Source: CAVQLX01 sp046727715 (GTDB lineage Bacteria; Desulfobacterota; Binatia; DP-6). Taken from it: DNA of 15,013 nucleotides. Numbering within the stretch: the first letter of the stretch is position 1; each line of letters begins with the position of its first letter. Shown here piece after piece: positions 1 to 6,794 of this stretch. The notes beneath the pieces are model-generated. The model made no database searches. It was not told the DNA's origin and saw only the letters and a program-made list of their open reading frames with translations. A program made the position numbers and the translations under genes. Location: NCBI GenBank assembly GCA_046727715.1, contig JBKPDC010000303.1:1-15013 (forward strand). The letters run 5' to 3'.

Positions 1-267
1 GACGAGCGGCCACAGGAGGCGACCGTAGGCCGGGCCGAGCGTCCGCTTCCACTCTGTGAGCGACGAGGCGCCGGTCAGGATCAGCACGCCGAGCGCACCC
101 ACGCTGAGCACGTTGTACGGCCTGAGCCCGCGCGCGAGCACGCGGCGCCGCAGCGCCGGATCCTCGAGCGCCGAAGCTGCCGGCAGCAGCACCAGCACGA
201 GCGCCACGGTGCTGCCGAGGTAGACGGCGAGGGCAACGAGGTGCACCAGGCGGGTGAGGGCGTCCAT
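1..267 (-). CDS. CopD-like integral membrane protein, N-terminal part
   Basis: The reading frame starts at an ATG (267 on the reverse strand) and runs off the left edge, so 89 N-terminal residues are visible. It opens with MDALTRLVHLVALAVYLGST, which has the amphipathic His-containing first helix typical of CopD/DUF-type four- to eight-helix membrane proteins. A second hydrophobic helix around residues 52-66 (NVLSVGALGVLILTG) follows a basic loop rich in Arg. The first His (residue 8) in the opening helix resembles positions used for heme or copper in this superfamily. That link is family-level knowledge and is not shown here. The gene diverges from nuoB with about 79 bases between the starts. 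The C-terminal half is missing, so the exact family (CopD, DUF2269, DUF4149) cannot be decided. Confidence 0.6.
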   Translation of the reverse strand, partial: MDALTRLVHLVALAVYLGSTVALVLVLLPAASALEDPALRRRVLARGLRPYNVLSVGALGVLILTGASSLTEWKRTLGPAYGRLLWPLV

Positions 268-312
268 CCCCGGGGCGGGTATCCTGCGACCCGCCGGCGC
301 TGCAACCCGACT

Positions 313-341
313 TTGACACGCAGGAACGCGAACGCTAGTTG
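313..341 (+). promoter_or_regulatory. Candidate promoter for nuoB (perfect -35, weak -10)
   Basis: A perfect TTGACA lies at 313-318 in otherwise GC-rich sequence. Seventeen bases further on, 336-341 reads TAGTTG, a poor -10. If this pairing is right, transcription would start at or next to the nuoB ATG at 347. That would fit the lack of a Shine-Dalgarno sequence before that ATG and suggest a leaderless or nearly leaderless message. The weak -10 keeps this tentative. Confidence 0.3.
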
Positions 342-346
342 AAATC

Positions 347-892
347 ATGCCCAAGCCGATCGCGCCGCCTCTGCCGCCGCGGGTGGTCTCGGGCGAGGAG
401 TCGCTCATCGCCGAGGCTGTGGTGGTCACCCGGCTCGACCGGGCGATCGGTTGGGCCCGCAAGTACTCGATCTTCCCTTATCCGTTCGCCACGGCCTGCT
501 GCGCCATGGAGTTCATGTCGCTGTCGATGTCACCCTACGACATCGACCGGTTCGGTGCACTGCTCCCACGCTTCACGCCCCGCCAGGCCGACCTCCTGAT
601 GGTGATCGGGACGGTCACGATGCGTCAGGCGCCGATCTTGAAGCGGGTGTACGAGCAGATGGGCGACCCGAAGTGGGTGATGGCGTTCGGCGCGTGCGCC
701 TCCACGGGCGGCTTCTACGACAACTACTCCACGCTGCCCGGCATCGACCGCGTCATCCCCGTCGACATCTACGTGCCCGGGTGCCCGCCGCGGCCGGAGG
801 GGGTGCTCGACGGTTTGATGGCGTTGCAGCGCAAGATCCAGCGTGAGAAGCAGGCGCTGCGCACCACCGACCCGGTGGCCGTCGCCTCCTGA
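347..892 (+). CDS. nuoB: NADH-quinone oxidoreductase subunit B
   Basis: This is the complex I subunit (PSST/Nqo6 family) that holds the terminal [4Fe-4S] cluster N2 and passes electrons to quinone at the membrane interface. At 181 residues it has normal family length. All four N2 ligands are visible: the tandem Cys51-Cys52 (ATACCAMEF), Cys117 in GACASTGG and Cys146 in PGCPPRPEG. The sequence DRAIGWARKYSIFPYPFATA just before the Cys pair is also typical. No Shine-Dalgarno is evident before the ATG. The gene is followed 8 bases later by nuoF, an unusual neighbour because nuoC, nuoD and nuoE normally lie between them. The CCAME pair and the short length separate it from hydrogenase small subunits such as HoxY, which share the fold. 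Confidence 0.96.
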   Translation: MPKPIAPPLPPRVVSGEESLIAEAVVVTRLDRAIGWARKYSIFPYPFATACCAMEFMSLSMSPYDIDRFGALLPRFTPRQADLLMVIGTVTMRQAPILKRVYEQMGDPKWVMAFGACASTGGFYDNYSTLPGIDRVIPVDIYVPGCPPRPEGVLDGLMALQRKIQREKQALRTTDPVAVAS

Positions 893-900
893 CTCGCTCC

Positions 901-2250
901 ATGCCAGAGCGGCTGCTGACTCGCTGCTGGGATATCCCCGGCCTCCGCAGCATCGACGTCTATCTCCAGCACGGTGGCTACGAGGCCGTCCGGAAGGCCC
1001 TGACCGCCCACAAGCCCGCAGAGCTGGTGGACATGGTGAAGGCCTCCAACCTCCGGGGTCGAGGAGGCGCGGGCTTCCCCACCGGCATGAAGTGGAACTT
1101 CCTGCCCAAGCAGACCGAGAAGCCAGTCTACCTCTGCGTCAACGCCGACGAGAGCGAGCCCGGCACCTTCAAGGACCGGATCATCATCGAGGACGACCCG
1201 CACCAGCTGCTCGAGGGCGTCATCATCTCGTCGTACGCCATCAACTGCCATCTGGCGTACATCTACATCCGGGGCGAGATGGCGCTCGGCTACGAGCGGC
1301 TGTGGGACGCGGTGCACGAGGCGGAAGCGAAGGGCTTTCTCGGCAAGAACATCCTGGGCACGGGATTCGATCTCGAGGTGGTGATCCACCGGGGTGCCGG
1401 GGCCTACATCTGCGGCGAGGAGACGGGGTTGCTCGAATCGCTCGAGGGCAAGCGCGGCTATCCGCGCATCAAGCCGCCGTTCCCCGCCACGCACGGACTC
1501 TTCGGCTGTCCGACCATCGTGAACAACGTCGAGACGCTCGCCTGCGTGCCCCACATCGTGCTGCGGGGCGCCGAGTGGTTCCGCGGTATCGGGCCCGAGA
1601 AAAGTCCAGGCCCGAAGCTCTACTGCGTCTCCGGCCACGTGGTCCGCCCGGGCGTCTACGAGCTGCCGATGGGTACGCCATTGCGCGAGATCATCTACGA
1701 GCACGCCGGCGGCATCCCGAACGGCCGCCAGCTGAAGGCCGTGATCCCTGGTGGTGCCTCCATGCCGCCGTTCACGGCCGCGGAGCTCGACGTGCCCATG
1801 GACATGGACTCGGTGCAGAAGGCGGGTTCGTTCCTTGGCTCGGCCGGCATCATGGTGATGGACGACTCCACCTGCATGGTGTGGGCGCTCCACAACGTCA
1901 TCAGATTCTTCCACCACGAGTCGTGCGGGCAGTGCACGCCGTGCCGTGAAGGGACGGGCTGGCTCGACCGCGTGCTGCACGGGCTCGAGTACGGCGGGGC
2001 GTCGGCGGCCGACGTCGAGCTGCTGCTGAACATCGCCAACAACATCCAGGGCAACACCATCTGCGCGCTGGCCGACGGCGCCGCCATGCCGACCCGTACG
2101 TTCACCACGAAGTTCCGCGCCGAGTTCGAGCAGCACGCCACGCTCGGCCGCTGCCCGCTGCGCCCCGAGGCGGGAGAAGGGGCCCCGCGGCGCAGCCGCG
2201 GGGAAGAGGCTCCCGGGTCTCCCTCCCCGGCCATGCGCGCCCATGCCTAA
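901..2250 (+). CDS. nuoF: NADH-quinone oxidoreductase subunit F (NADH/FMN-binding)
   Basis: This 51-kDa-type subunit oxidises NADH, holds FMN and cluster N3, and sits at the tip of the peripheral arm in the cytoplasm. The glycine-rich motif RGRGGAGFPTGMKW (52-65) and VNADESEPGTFKDR (80-93) form the FMN/NADH pocket, followed by GAGAYICGEETGLLESLEGK (165-184). N3 ligands are Cys342, Cys345 and Cys348 in ESCGQCTPCREG plus Cys388 in NTICALADG. The first residues GLRSIDVYLQHGGYEAVRKA agree with the family start, so the ATG at 901 is accepted although no clear Shine-Dalgarno is seen. The conserved protein ends near CPL (418-420). The remaining 29 or so residues are an atypical Arg/Pro/Glu-rich tail encoded over a GC-rich hairpin. 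The stop overlaps the nuoG start by 8 bases, which implies coupled translation. No nuoE partner is adjacent. Confidence 0.96.
   Translation: MPERLLTRCWDIPGLRSIDVYLQHGGYEAVRKALTAHKPAELVDMVKASNLRGRGGAGFPTGMKWNFLPKQTEKPVYLCVNADESEPGTFKDRIIIEDDPHQLLEGVIISSYAINCHLAYIYIRGEMALGYERLWDAVHEAEAKGFLGKNILGTGFDLEVVIHRGAGAYICGEETGLLESLEGKRGYPRIKPPFPATHGLFGCPTIVNNVETLACVPHIVLRGAEWFRGIGPEKSPGPKLYCVSGHVVRPGVYELPMGTPLREIIYEHAGGIPNGRQLKAVIPGGASMPPFTAAELDVPMDMDSVQKAGSFLGSAGIMVMDDSTCMVWALHNVIRFFHHESCGQCTPCREGTGWLDRVLHGLEYGGASAADVELLLNIANNIQGNTICALADGAAMPTRTFTTKFRAEFEQHATLGRCPLRPEAGEGAPRRSRGEEAPGSPSPAMRAHA
2171..2215. repeat. GC-rich compound hairpin within the 3' end of nuoF
   Basis: The inner arms CCCCGCGGC (2183-2191) and GCCGCGGGG (2195-2203) are a perfect 9-base inverted repeat around a 3-base loop. 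Outer arms CGGGAG (2171-2176) and CTCCCG (2210-2215) can add a second stem. The element lies just after the last conserved NuoF residues and encodes the odd tail APRRSRGEEAPGS. Its position between two coupled cistrons and its near-symmetry suggest a REP-like dispersed element or an mRNA-stabilising structure. No second copy was noticed in this window, so the repeat identity is an inference. Confidence 0.5.
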
Positions 2251-3829
2251 GATCGAGATCGACGGCAGCACGATCGAGGTCGAGGACGGCCTCACGGTGA
2301 TCCAGGCGGCCGACCGCCTGGGCATCGAGATCCCGCACTACTGCTGGCATCCCGGGCTCTCGATCGCCGGCAACTGCCGGATGTGTCTGGTGGAGATCGA
2401 GAAAGCCCCCAAGCTCCAGATCGCCTGCAACACGCGGGTGACCGACGGCATGGTGGTGCAAACGAAGAGCGAGAAGACGGTGGTGGCGCAGAAGGCCGTG
2501 CTCGAGTTCCTGCTCATCAACCATCCGATCGACTGTCCGGTGTGCGATCAGGCGGGCGAGTGCAAGCTGCAGGAGTACTACATGGACTACGACCGACAGC
2601 GGAGCCGCGTGCCGCTGTCGGGCAAGGTCAAGAAGGGCAAGGCGATCCCCATCGGCCCGCACGTGATGCTCGACCAGGAGCGCTGCGTGCTCTGCTCGCG
2701 CTGCATCCGTTTCCTCGACGAGGTGACGAAGACCCACGAGCTGGCCTTCTTCGAGCGCGGCGACCACAACGTCCTCGCGCTCGCCCCCAACCGGGTCCTC
2801 GACAACCCGTACTCCACCAACGTCGCCGACATCTGCCCCGTGGGCGCGCTCACCAACCGCGACTTCCGGTTCCGCGCCCGCGTCTGGTATCTGGAGCGCG
2901 CCGATTCGATCTGCACGGGGTGTGCCAACGGGTGCAGCATCGAGATCTACCACCGCGAGAATCGCATCTTCCGCTACATGCCGCGCTTCAATCCGGACGT
3001 GAACCAGCACTGGATGTGCGACGCCGGCCGGATGACGGCGTACGCGCTGCAGGGCGAGGGACGGCTGCTGCAGCCGCTGGTGCGAGGCGATGACGCGTTC
3101 GCAGCGGCCGACTGGAACACGGCGCTCGCGCGAGTGGGCGAGCGATTGACGAGCCTGTCGCGCGCGCACGGGCAGGGGGCGGTGGGCATCGTGGCGTCGG
3201 CACAATCGCCCAACGAGGAGATCTTCCTGCTGCGGAAGCTGGCGAGCAGCCTGGGCGCCTCCCTCGCGGGTGTCTCGTGGTCACCGCCCGACGCCTACCA
3301 CGACGACCTCCTCATCAAGGCCGACAAGAACCCGAACACGCAGGGCCTGGTCCTCCAGGGTGTCCCGCTCGACGGCGCGCTCGAGGCCCTGCTCGCCGCG
3401 ACCGTGGCCGGCACGGTCCAGGTGCTGGTGCTCTGCCGGACCGACCTGTTGACGGCTTGGCGTGATCCCGTGTCCGCGCGTGCCGCTCTCGAGCGCGTGC
3501 CGTATCTCGTCGTCCTCGATACCGACCGGCGGGAGATGATCGAGTACGCCAGCGCGCTACTCCCGGTCGGGACGCACGCGGAGTGCGATGGCACGTTCAC
3601 CAATCACGCCGGCCGCGTGCAGCGCTTCCACCAGGCGGTGGCGTTGCCCGGGGAGGCCAGAGCGGGGTGGGTCGTCCTGAGCGAGCTGGTGTCACGGGTC
3701 ACGAACGAGCCACCCTTCACCGGTCCCGACGAGGCGTTCGCTGCGCTCGGGCTCGACACCGCCGCGTTTCGCGACCTCACCTACGACCGACTCGGCGCGC
3801 TCGGGCTCCCGGCGACCGGAGCGCGCTGA
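2243..3829 (+). CDS. nuoG: NADH-quinone oxidoreductase subunit G, short form
   Basis: This peripheral-arm subunit carries electrons from the NADH module toward the quinone module. Cluster ligands are visible in order: plant-type [2Fe-2S] Cys34, Cys45, Cys48 and Cys62; the His-ligated cluster His94, Cys98, Cys101 and Cys107 (NHPIDCPVCDQAGEC); a [4Fe-4S] set Cys148, Cys151, Cys154 and Cys198 (CVLCSRC, ICPVGAL); and a fourth set CTGCANGC (224, 227, 231) with Cys259 (WMCDAGR). The rest (about 285-500) is a shortened molybdopterin-oxidoreductase-like domain with DTDRREMIEYASALLPVGTH near its end. At 528 residues it is clearly shorter than the well-studied members (about 780-910), the loss being in that non-catalytic domain. 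It starts inside the nuoF end. Its own last 53 bases overlap the opposite-strand glycosylase gene. Confidence 0.95.
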   Translation: MPKIEIDGSTIEVEDGLTVIQAADRLGIEIPHYCWHPGLSIAGNCRMCLVEIEKAPKLQIACNTRVTDGMVVQTKSEKTVVAQKAVLEFLLINHPIDCPVCDQAGECKLQEYYMDYDRQRSRVPLSGKVKKGKAIPIGPHVMLDQERCVLCSRCIRFLDEVTKTHELAFFERGDHNVLALAPNRVLDNPYSTNVADICPVGALTNRDFRFRARVWYLERADSICTGCANGCSIEIYHRENRIFRYMPRFNPDVNQHWMCDAGRMTAYALQGEGRLLQPLVRGDDAFAAADWNTALARVGERLTSLSRAHGQGAVGIVASAQSPNEEIFLLRKLASSLGASLAGVSWSPPDAYHDDLLIKADKNPNTQGLVLQGVPLDGALEALLAATVAGTVQVLVLCRTDLLTAWRDPVSARAALERVPYLVVLDTDRREMIEYASALLPVGTHAECDGTFTNHAGRVQRFHQAVALPGEARAGWVVLSELVSRVTNEPPFTGPDEAFAALGLDTAAFRDLTYDRLGALGLPATGAR

Positions 3830-4727
3830 GGAGCGCGCGGGCGGCCGGATCGGCGGCCCGGTGCGCGAGCCACAGCGCCAGGCCGCGCCAGGGGCCCCAC
3901 CGGCGAAGCCGGCGGTCGAGAGCGGCGCGATCATCACCCAGGGCGCGGCGGGCGAACGACCTGGTCACGCGGTCGAGCAGCGGCTCGTCGGAGTGCCCCA
4001 GCAGCAGGAGAAGCCACGCGCTGCCCACCGCTCCGACCCCTGGGACGGCGCGGAGCGCGCGGGCAGCCTCGGGGGCGGGAAGGTGGGCGATCGCTTCCAG
4101 GTCTCGCCGTCCAGCCGCGATGTCGCGCGCCAGCCCGGTGATCCAGACGGCGCGGTCGCCGAGGTCGGTGTCGTCCCGCAGTTGTCGCGCCGGGATGGAC
4201 GCGAGCGCGGCCGGGGAAGGGAACGCCCGCAGGCCCGGCCGCGCCGGACAACGCTGGCCACAGGCGACGAGTCGGTTCACCGAGCGCACGGCGCGAGCCC
4301 GGCTGGTGTTGTTCCGGGCGAGCACCTTCACGACGTCCTCGAAGACCGACGTGCCCCGCAGCATGCGTCCCAATCCGAGTCGCGCGACCGGGCGGAGCAA
4401 CCGGTCGCCGGCGCAGGCGCGATGGAACGCCGTGAGATCGACGTCCAGGGCGAGGGCCCTGCGCACCCGAGCGGCCAGCGGTGCGAGCACCTCGATCTCG
4501 CGGGCGTCCTTCCCCGTCACCTCCAGTGCGGCGCCTCGGGCCGCCGGCCGGATGCGCAGCAGATGGACCGAACCGTCCGGGAGCTGTTCGGGTCGCTCGA
4601 GAACCGGCCGCAGGCCATCCTGCCATCGGAAGGGGGGCAACTCGTGAGATCCGTGCGACAGCACCGTCGCGCGCAGGTCGAACCGGCCGCGGGCCTGGAG
4701 GACGATCTCGGCGCGCTCGAGGGGCAT
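3777..4727 (-). CDS. HhH-GPD family DNA glycosylase (AlkA/Ogg-like)
   Basis: This protein probably excises damaged bases in base excision repair. It has 316 residues, starting at an ATG. The N-terminal part FDLRATVLSHG...PPFRW (16-35) resembles the beta domain of Ogg/AlkA proteins. The region SVFEDVVKVLARNNTSRARA (127-146) matches the first helices of the HhH-GPD fold. The hairpin VPGVGAVGSAWLLLLL (228-243) is followed by the catalytic-type Asp252 in DEPLLDRVTRSFA. The position of the Ogg1/EndoIII catalytic Lys in the hairpin is not Lys here, so a monofunctional AlkA-like enzyme is more likely than a lyase; this is an inference from the motif. No EndoIII-type C-terminal Cys cluster is present. 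The gene converges on nuoG and overlaps it by 53 bases. The substrate cannot be read from the sequence. Confidence 0.8.
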   Translation of the reverse strand: MPLERAEIVLQARGRFDLRATVLSHGSHELPPFRWQDGLRPVLERPEQLPDGSVHLLRIRPAARGAALEVTGKDAREIEVLAPLAARVRRALALDVDLTAFHRACAGDRLLRPVARLGLGRMLRGTSVFEDVVKVLARNNTSRARAVRSVNRLVACGQRCPARPGLRAFPSPAALASIPARQLRDDTDLGDRAVWITGLARDIAAGRRDLEAIAHLPAPEAARALRAVPGVGAVGSAWLLLLLGHSDEPLLDRVTRSFARRALGDDRAALDRRLRRWGPWRGLALWLAHRAADPAARALLSALRSPGARARRVGRR

Positions 4728-4777
4728 CGGGGGTCACCATCCAGCACTGGGCACAGGGCGGGTCGCCAGTCGCCGCG

Positions 4778-4805
4778 TTGACTTCACCGGAGGGGTGCTC
4801 ATACT
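4778..4805 (+). promoter_or_regulatory. Candidate sigma70 promoter for the sulfite reductase gene
   Basis: TTGACT (4778-4783, five of six consensus bases) is followed after 16 bases by CATACT (4800-4805, four of six). Transcription would start around 4811-4813, a few bases before the ATG at 4820, leaving a very short leader. It lies in the 92-base divergent gap with the glycosylase gene. No transcription data are available. Confidence 0.45.
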
Positions 4806-4819
4806 CTCGAGTTCACAGG

Positions 4820-6475
4820 ATGCGACCCACCGACCAGCAGCACCGGGAGGCGCTCGCCGGCCACGCGGATCGACTGGCACGTTTCCTGCGTGGCCAGGTC
4901 TCCAACGATTCGTGGCGCCCGATCCGCCTGTCCTACGGGCTCTACTATCAGCTCGACCACACGAGCCACATGCAGCGGATTAAGATTCCGGGCGGGCTCC
5001 TCACGGCGGCCCAGCTCGATGCCATCGCTGAGGTCGCCGATCTCTACGGTCGTGGCATCGCGCATGTGACCACCCGGCAGGACATCCAGATTCACTGGGT
5101 GCCGCTCGACGGTATCATCGACATGTACGAGCGCCTCCTGGCGGTGGACATCACCACCCGGGGCGCATGCGCCGACAGCGTGCGCAACGTGACCGCCTGC
5201 CCCTATGCGGGCGTGCACCCGGACGAACCGTTCGACGTCGCGCCTTACTGCATGGCCATCCACGACTACTTCCTGTTCAACCCGCTCAATCTGACGCTGC
5301 CGCGAAAATTCAAGATCGCGGTGGAAGGCTGCCCCGACGATTGCGCGCAGGTCCCGGTGAACGACATCGGCCTCTATGCCAAGGTGCGCGACGGGGTACG
5401 GGGTTTCGCGGTGTGGGCCGGCGGTGGCCTCGGCGCCCAGCCCTTCCTCTCGATGCCGGTGGCCGACTTCGTCCCCGCCGAGGACGTGCTGGTGTGGTGC
5501 GAGGCCATCGTCCGGGTCCAGCACCGGCACGGCGAGCGCAAGAACCGCAACCGCGCGCGCATGAAGTACGTCGTCAAGCGGATGGGTCTGGATGGCTTCC
5601 GCACGCTGGTCGAGCAAGAGGTCGGACGCGTCGCTGCCGAGCGCGGCGACGAGCTGCGGGCGGACGTCCGGGAGCACGTGACAGGATATCCAGCGCCGCC
5701 TGACGTTGCGGCGGCGACCGGGGCGGGCGCACCCCGGGCAGGGTTCGACGCCTGGCGGGGGACCAACGTTCGGCCGCAGCGCCAGGCGGGCCACAGCGCC
5801 GTCGTCGTGCAGCTCCCGCTGGGTGACCTCACCACCGCGCAGATGCGGGCAGTGGCGAACCTGGTGCGATCGCATGGCACGGGCACGTTGCGCACCACCA
5901 ACGACCAGAACCTCGTCCTGCCCTGGATCCCCGAGGCGGCGCTGCCGGCCGTGCATGCTGCCCTGGTCGACATGGGGCTCGGCAACGCCGACGCTGGCAC
6001 GCTCGTCGACGTGGTGTCCTGCCCGGGCATGGACTACTGCTCGCTGGCGATCACGCGCTCGATGGGTGTCGCCGAGCGAGTGCGGGCGCATCTGCTGGAC
6101 GATCCCGCCACCGGTGACGGCTTCCCGGCGCGGCTCGGACGCTTCGCCATCAAGGTGAGCGGCTGCCCCAACTCGTGTGGCCAGCACCACGTCGGGGACA
6201 TCGGCCTCACCGGCCATGCGGTCACCGACGGCGGGGTGGAACGGCCATACTACTCGATCCTCGTCGGCGGATCGGTGGGCGAGGGCAAGGGTCGCGTGGG
6301 CCAGCGGCTCGGCCGCTTCTCCGAGCAGGATACGCCCGCGGTCATCGCCCGCATCGCGCGGTTCTACGAGAACCGGCGCCAGGCGGGTGAGACCTTCCCG
6401 GTCTTCGTCGACCGGATCGGCCTCAAGGAGCTTGCCGGCGTGGCGACGCGGGCCATCGAGGCCGCGGCGTCGTGA
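4820..6475 (+). CDS. Siroheme nitrite/sulfite reductase (hemoprotein)
   Basis: This is predicted to reduce sulfite to sulfide, or nitrite to ammonium, with six electrons using siroheme coupled to [4Fe-4S], most likely for assimilation. Its 551 residues match the CysI/NirA length. It has two ferredoxin-like half domains and two siroheme-binding halves. The motif HVTTRQDIQIHWV (82-94) lies in the first and LRTTNDQNLVLPW (357-369) in the second. Cluster ligands are Cys401 and Cys407 (SCPGMDYC) and Cys449 and Cys453 (GCPNSC). The frame is open further upstream, but family similarity begins after the ATG at 4820 (MRPTDQQHRE...). The candidate promoter immediately before it also fixes that start. 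The N-terminal half unusually keeps a second GCPDDC (Cys171, Cys175). Sulfite versus nitrite preference cannot be told from the sequence. It overlaps the next gene by GTGA. Confidence 0.9.
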   Translation: MRPTDQQHREALAGHADRLARFLRGQVSNDSWRPIRLSYGLYYQLDHTSHMQRIKIPGGLLTAAQLDAIAEVADLYGRGIAHVTTRQDIQIHWVPLDGIIDMYERLLAVDITTRGACADSVRNVTACPYAGVHPDEPFDVAPYCMAIHDYFLFNPLNLTLPRKFKIAVEGCPDDCAQVPVNDIGLYAKVRDGVRGFAVWAGGGLGAQPFLSMPVADFVPAEDVLVWCEAIVRVQHRHGERKNRNRARMKYVVKRMGLDGFRTLVEQEVGRVAAERGDELRADVREHVTGYPAPPDVAAATGAGAPRAGFDAWRGTNVRPQRQAGHSAVVVQLPLGDLTTAQMRAVANLVRSHGTGTLRTTNDQNLVLPWIPEAALPAVHAALVDMGLGNADAGTLVDVVSCPGMDYCSLAITRSMGVAERVRAHLLDDPATGDGFPARLGRFAIKVSGCPNSCGQHHVGDIGLTGHAVTDGGVERPYYSILVGGSVGEGKGRVGQRLGRFSEQDTPAVIARIARFYENRRQAGETFPVFVDRIGLKELAGVATRAIEAAAS

Positions 6476-6759
6476 TCGACGAGCCGGACGGTCCCAACTT
6501 CGAAGACGGCGTCGCCGAACCCGCAGAGCAGCACGGGCGCTACTACCGGGGCGTCATCACGCGGGTGTACTACGGTAGCGAGAGCGGCACGCTGCGGAGC
6601 GAGTCGAGTGGCCGGGAGTACACGTTCCGGTATCCCTTCGTCGAGATCCGTGGCCCGATCCCGCGCATCGACGGTCTGCGCGAAGGCATGGCCGTGGGAT
6701 TCGACCTCGGATGGACGTCGCGCGGACAGCGCGTGACGGTCATCCGGGTGTTCGATTAG
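6472..6759 (+). CDS. Small OB-fold / cold-shock-like protein
   Basis: This is a 95-residue protein starting at GTG (6472), which overlaps the reductase stop as GTGA and so implies translational coupling. After an acidic N-terminal tail of about 20 residues comes a beta-rich core: RYYRGVITRVYYGSESGTL, EYTFRYPFVEIRG, GLREGMAVGFDLG and QRVTVIRVFD. The alternation of strands and the G-I...G-L...Y-F...L-x-x-G-x-x-V-x-F pattern resemble cold-shock or S1-type OB folds. The classical RNP motifs of CspA are not clearly present. No signal peptide, membrane segment or Cys pair is seen. Its role next to the reductase is unknown. A regulatory or RNA-binding function would be a guess. Confidence 0.6.
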   Translation: MIDEPDGPNFEDGVAEPAEQHGRYYRGVITRVYYGSESGTLRSESSGREYTFRYPFVEIRGPIPRIDGLREGMAVGFDLGWTSRGQRVTVIRVFD

Positions 6760-6762
6760 GAG

Positions 6763-6791
6763 GCCGGCCCGAGACGGCGTCCCGGGCCGGC
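6763..6791. terminator. Hairpin between convergent genes, likely bidirectional terminator
   Basis: GCCGGCCCG (6763-6771) and CGGGCCGGC (6783-6791) form a perfect 9-base stem around an 11-base loop that fills the 35-base gap between two convergent stops. No T-run follows on either strand, so it is not a textbook intrinsic terminator. Its placement nonetheless argues for a transcription stop or 3' end stabiliser for both transcripts. Confidence 0.6.
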
Positions 6792-6794
6792 GCA

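Noticed and set aside
769..2325. Long reverse-strand open frame of 518 residues antisense to nuoF
   Set aside because: It mirrors nuoF codons in a GC-rich gene and shows low-complexity Arg/His/Val composition with no recognisable motif, while nuoF is unambiguous.
347..3829. NuoB-F-G as a bidirectional NiFe-hydrogenase (HoxYFU-like) module
   Set aside because: NuoB has the tandem Cys51-Cys52 and PGCPPRPEG of complex I, no hydrogenase large subunit is nearby, and NuoF lacks hydrogenase-specific extensions.
4481..4819. Possible 113-residue N-terminal extension of the sulfite reductase
   Set aside because: The frame is merely open; the sequence is Arg/Pro/Gly-rich, lies over the opposite glycosylase gene and precedes the likely promoter. 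Family similarity starts after 4820.
4799..6217. Long reverse-strand open frame of 472 residues antisense to the sulfite reductase
   Set aside because: The composition is that of a shadow frame, no domain is recognisable, and the forward gene has all cluster ligands.
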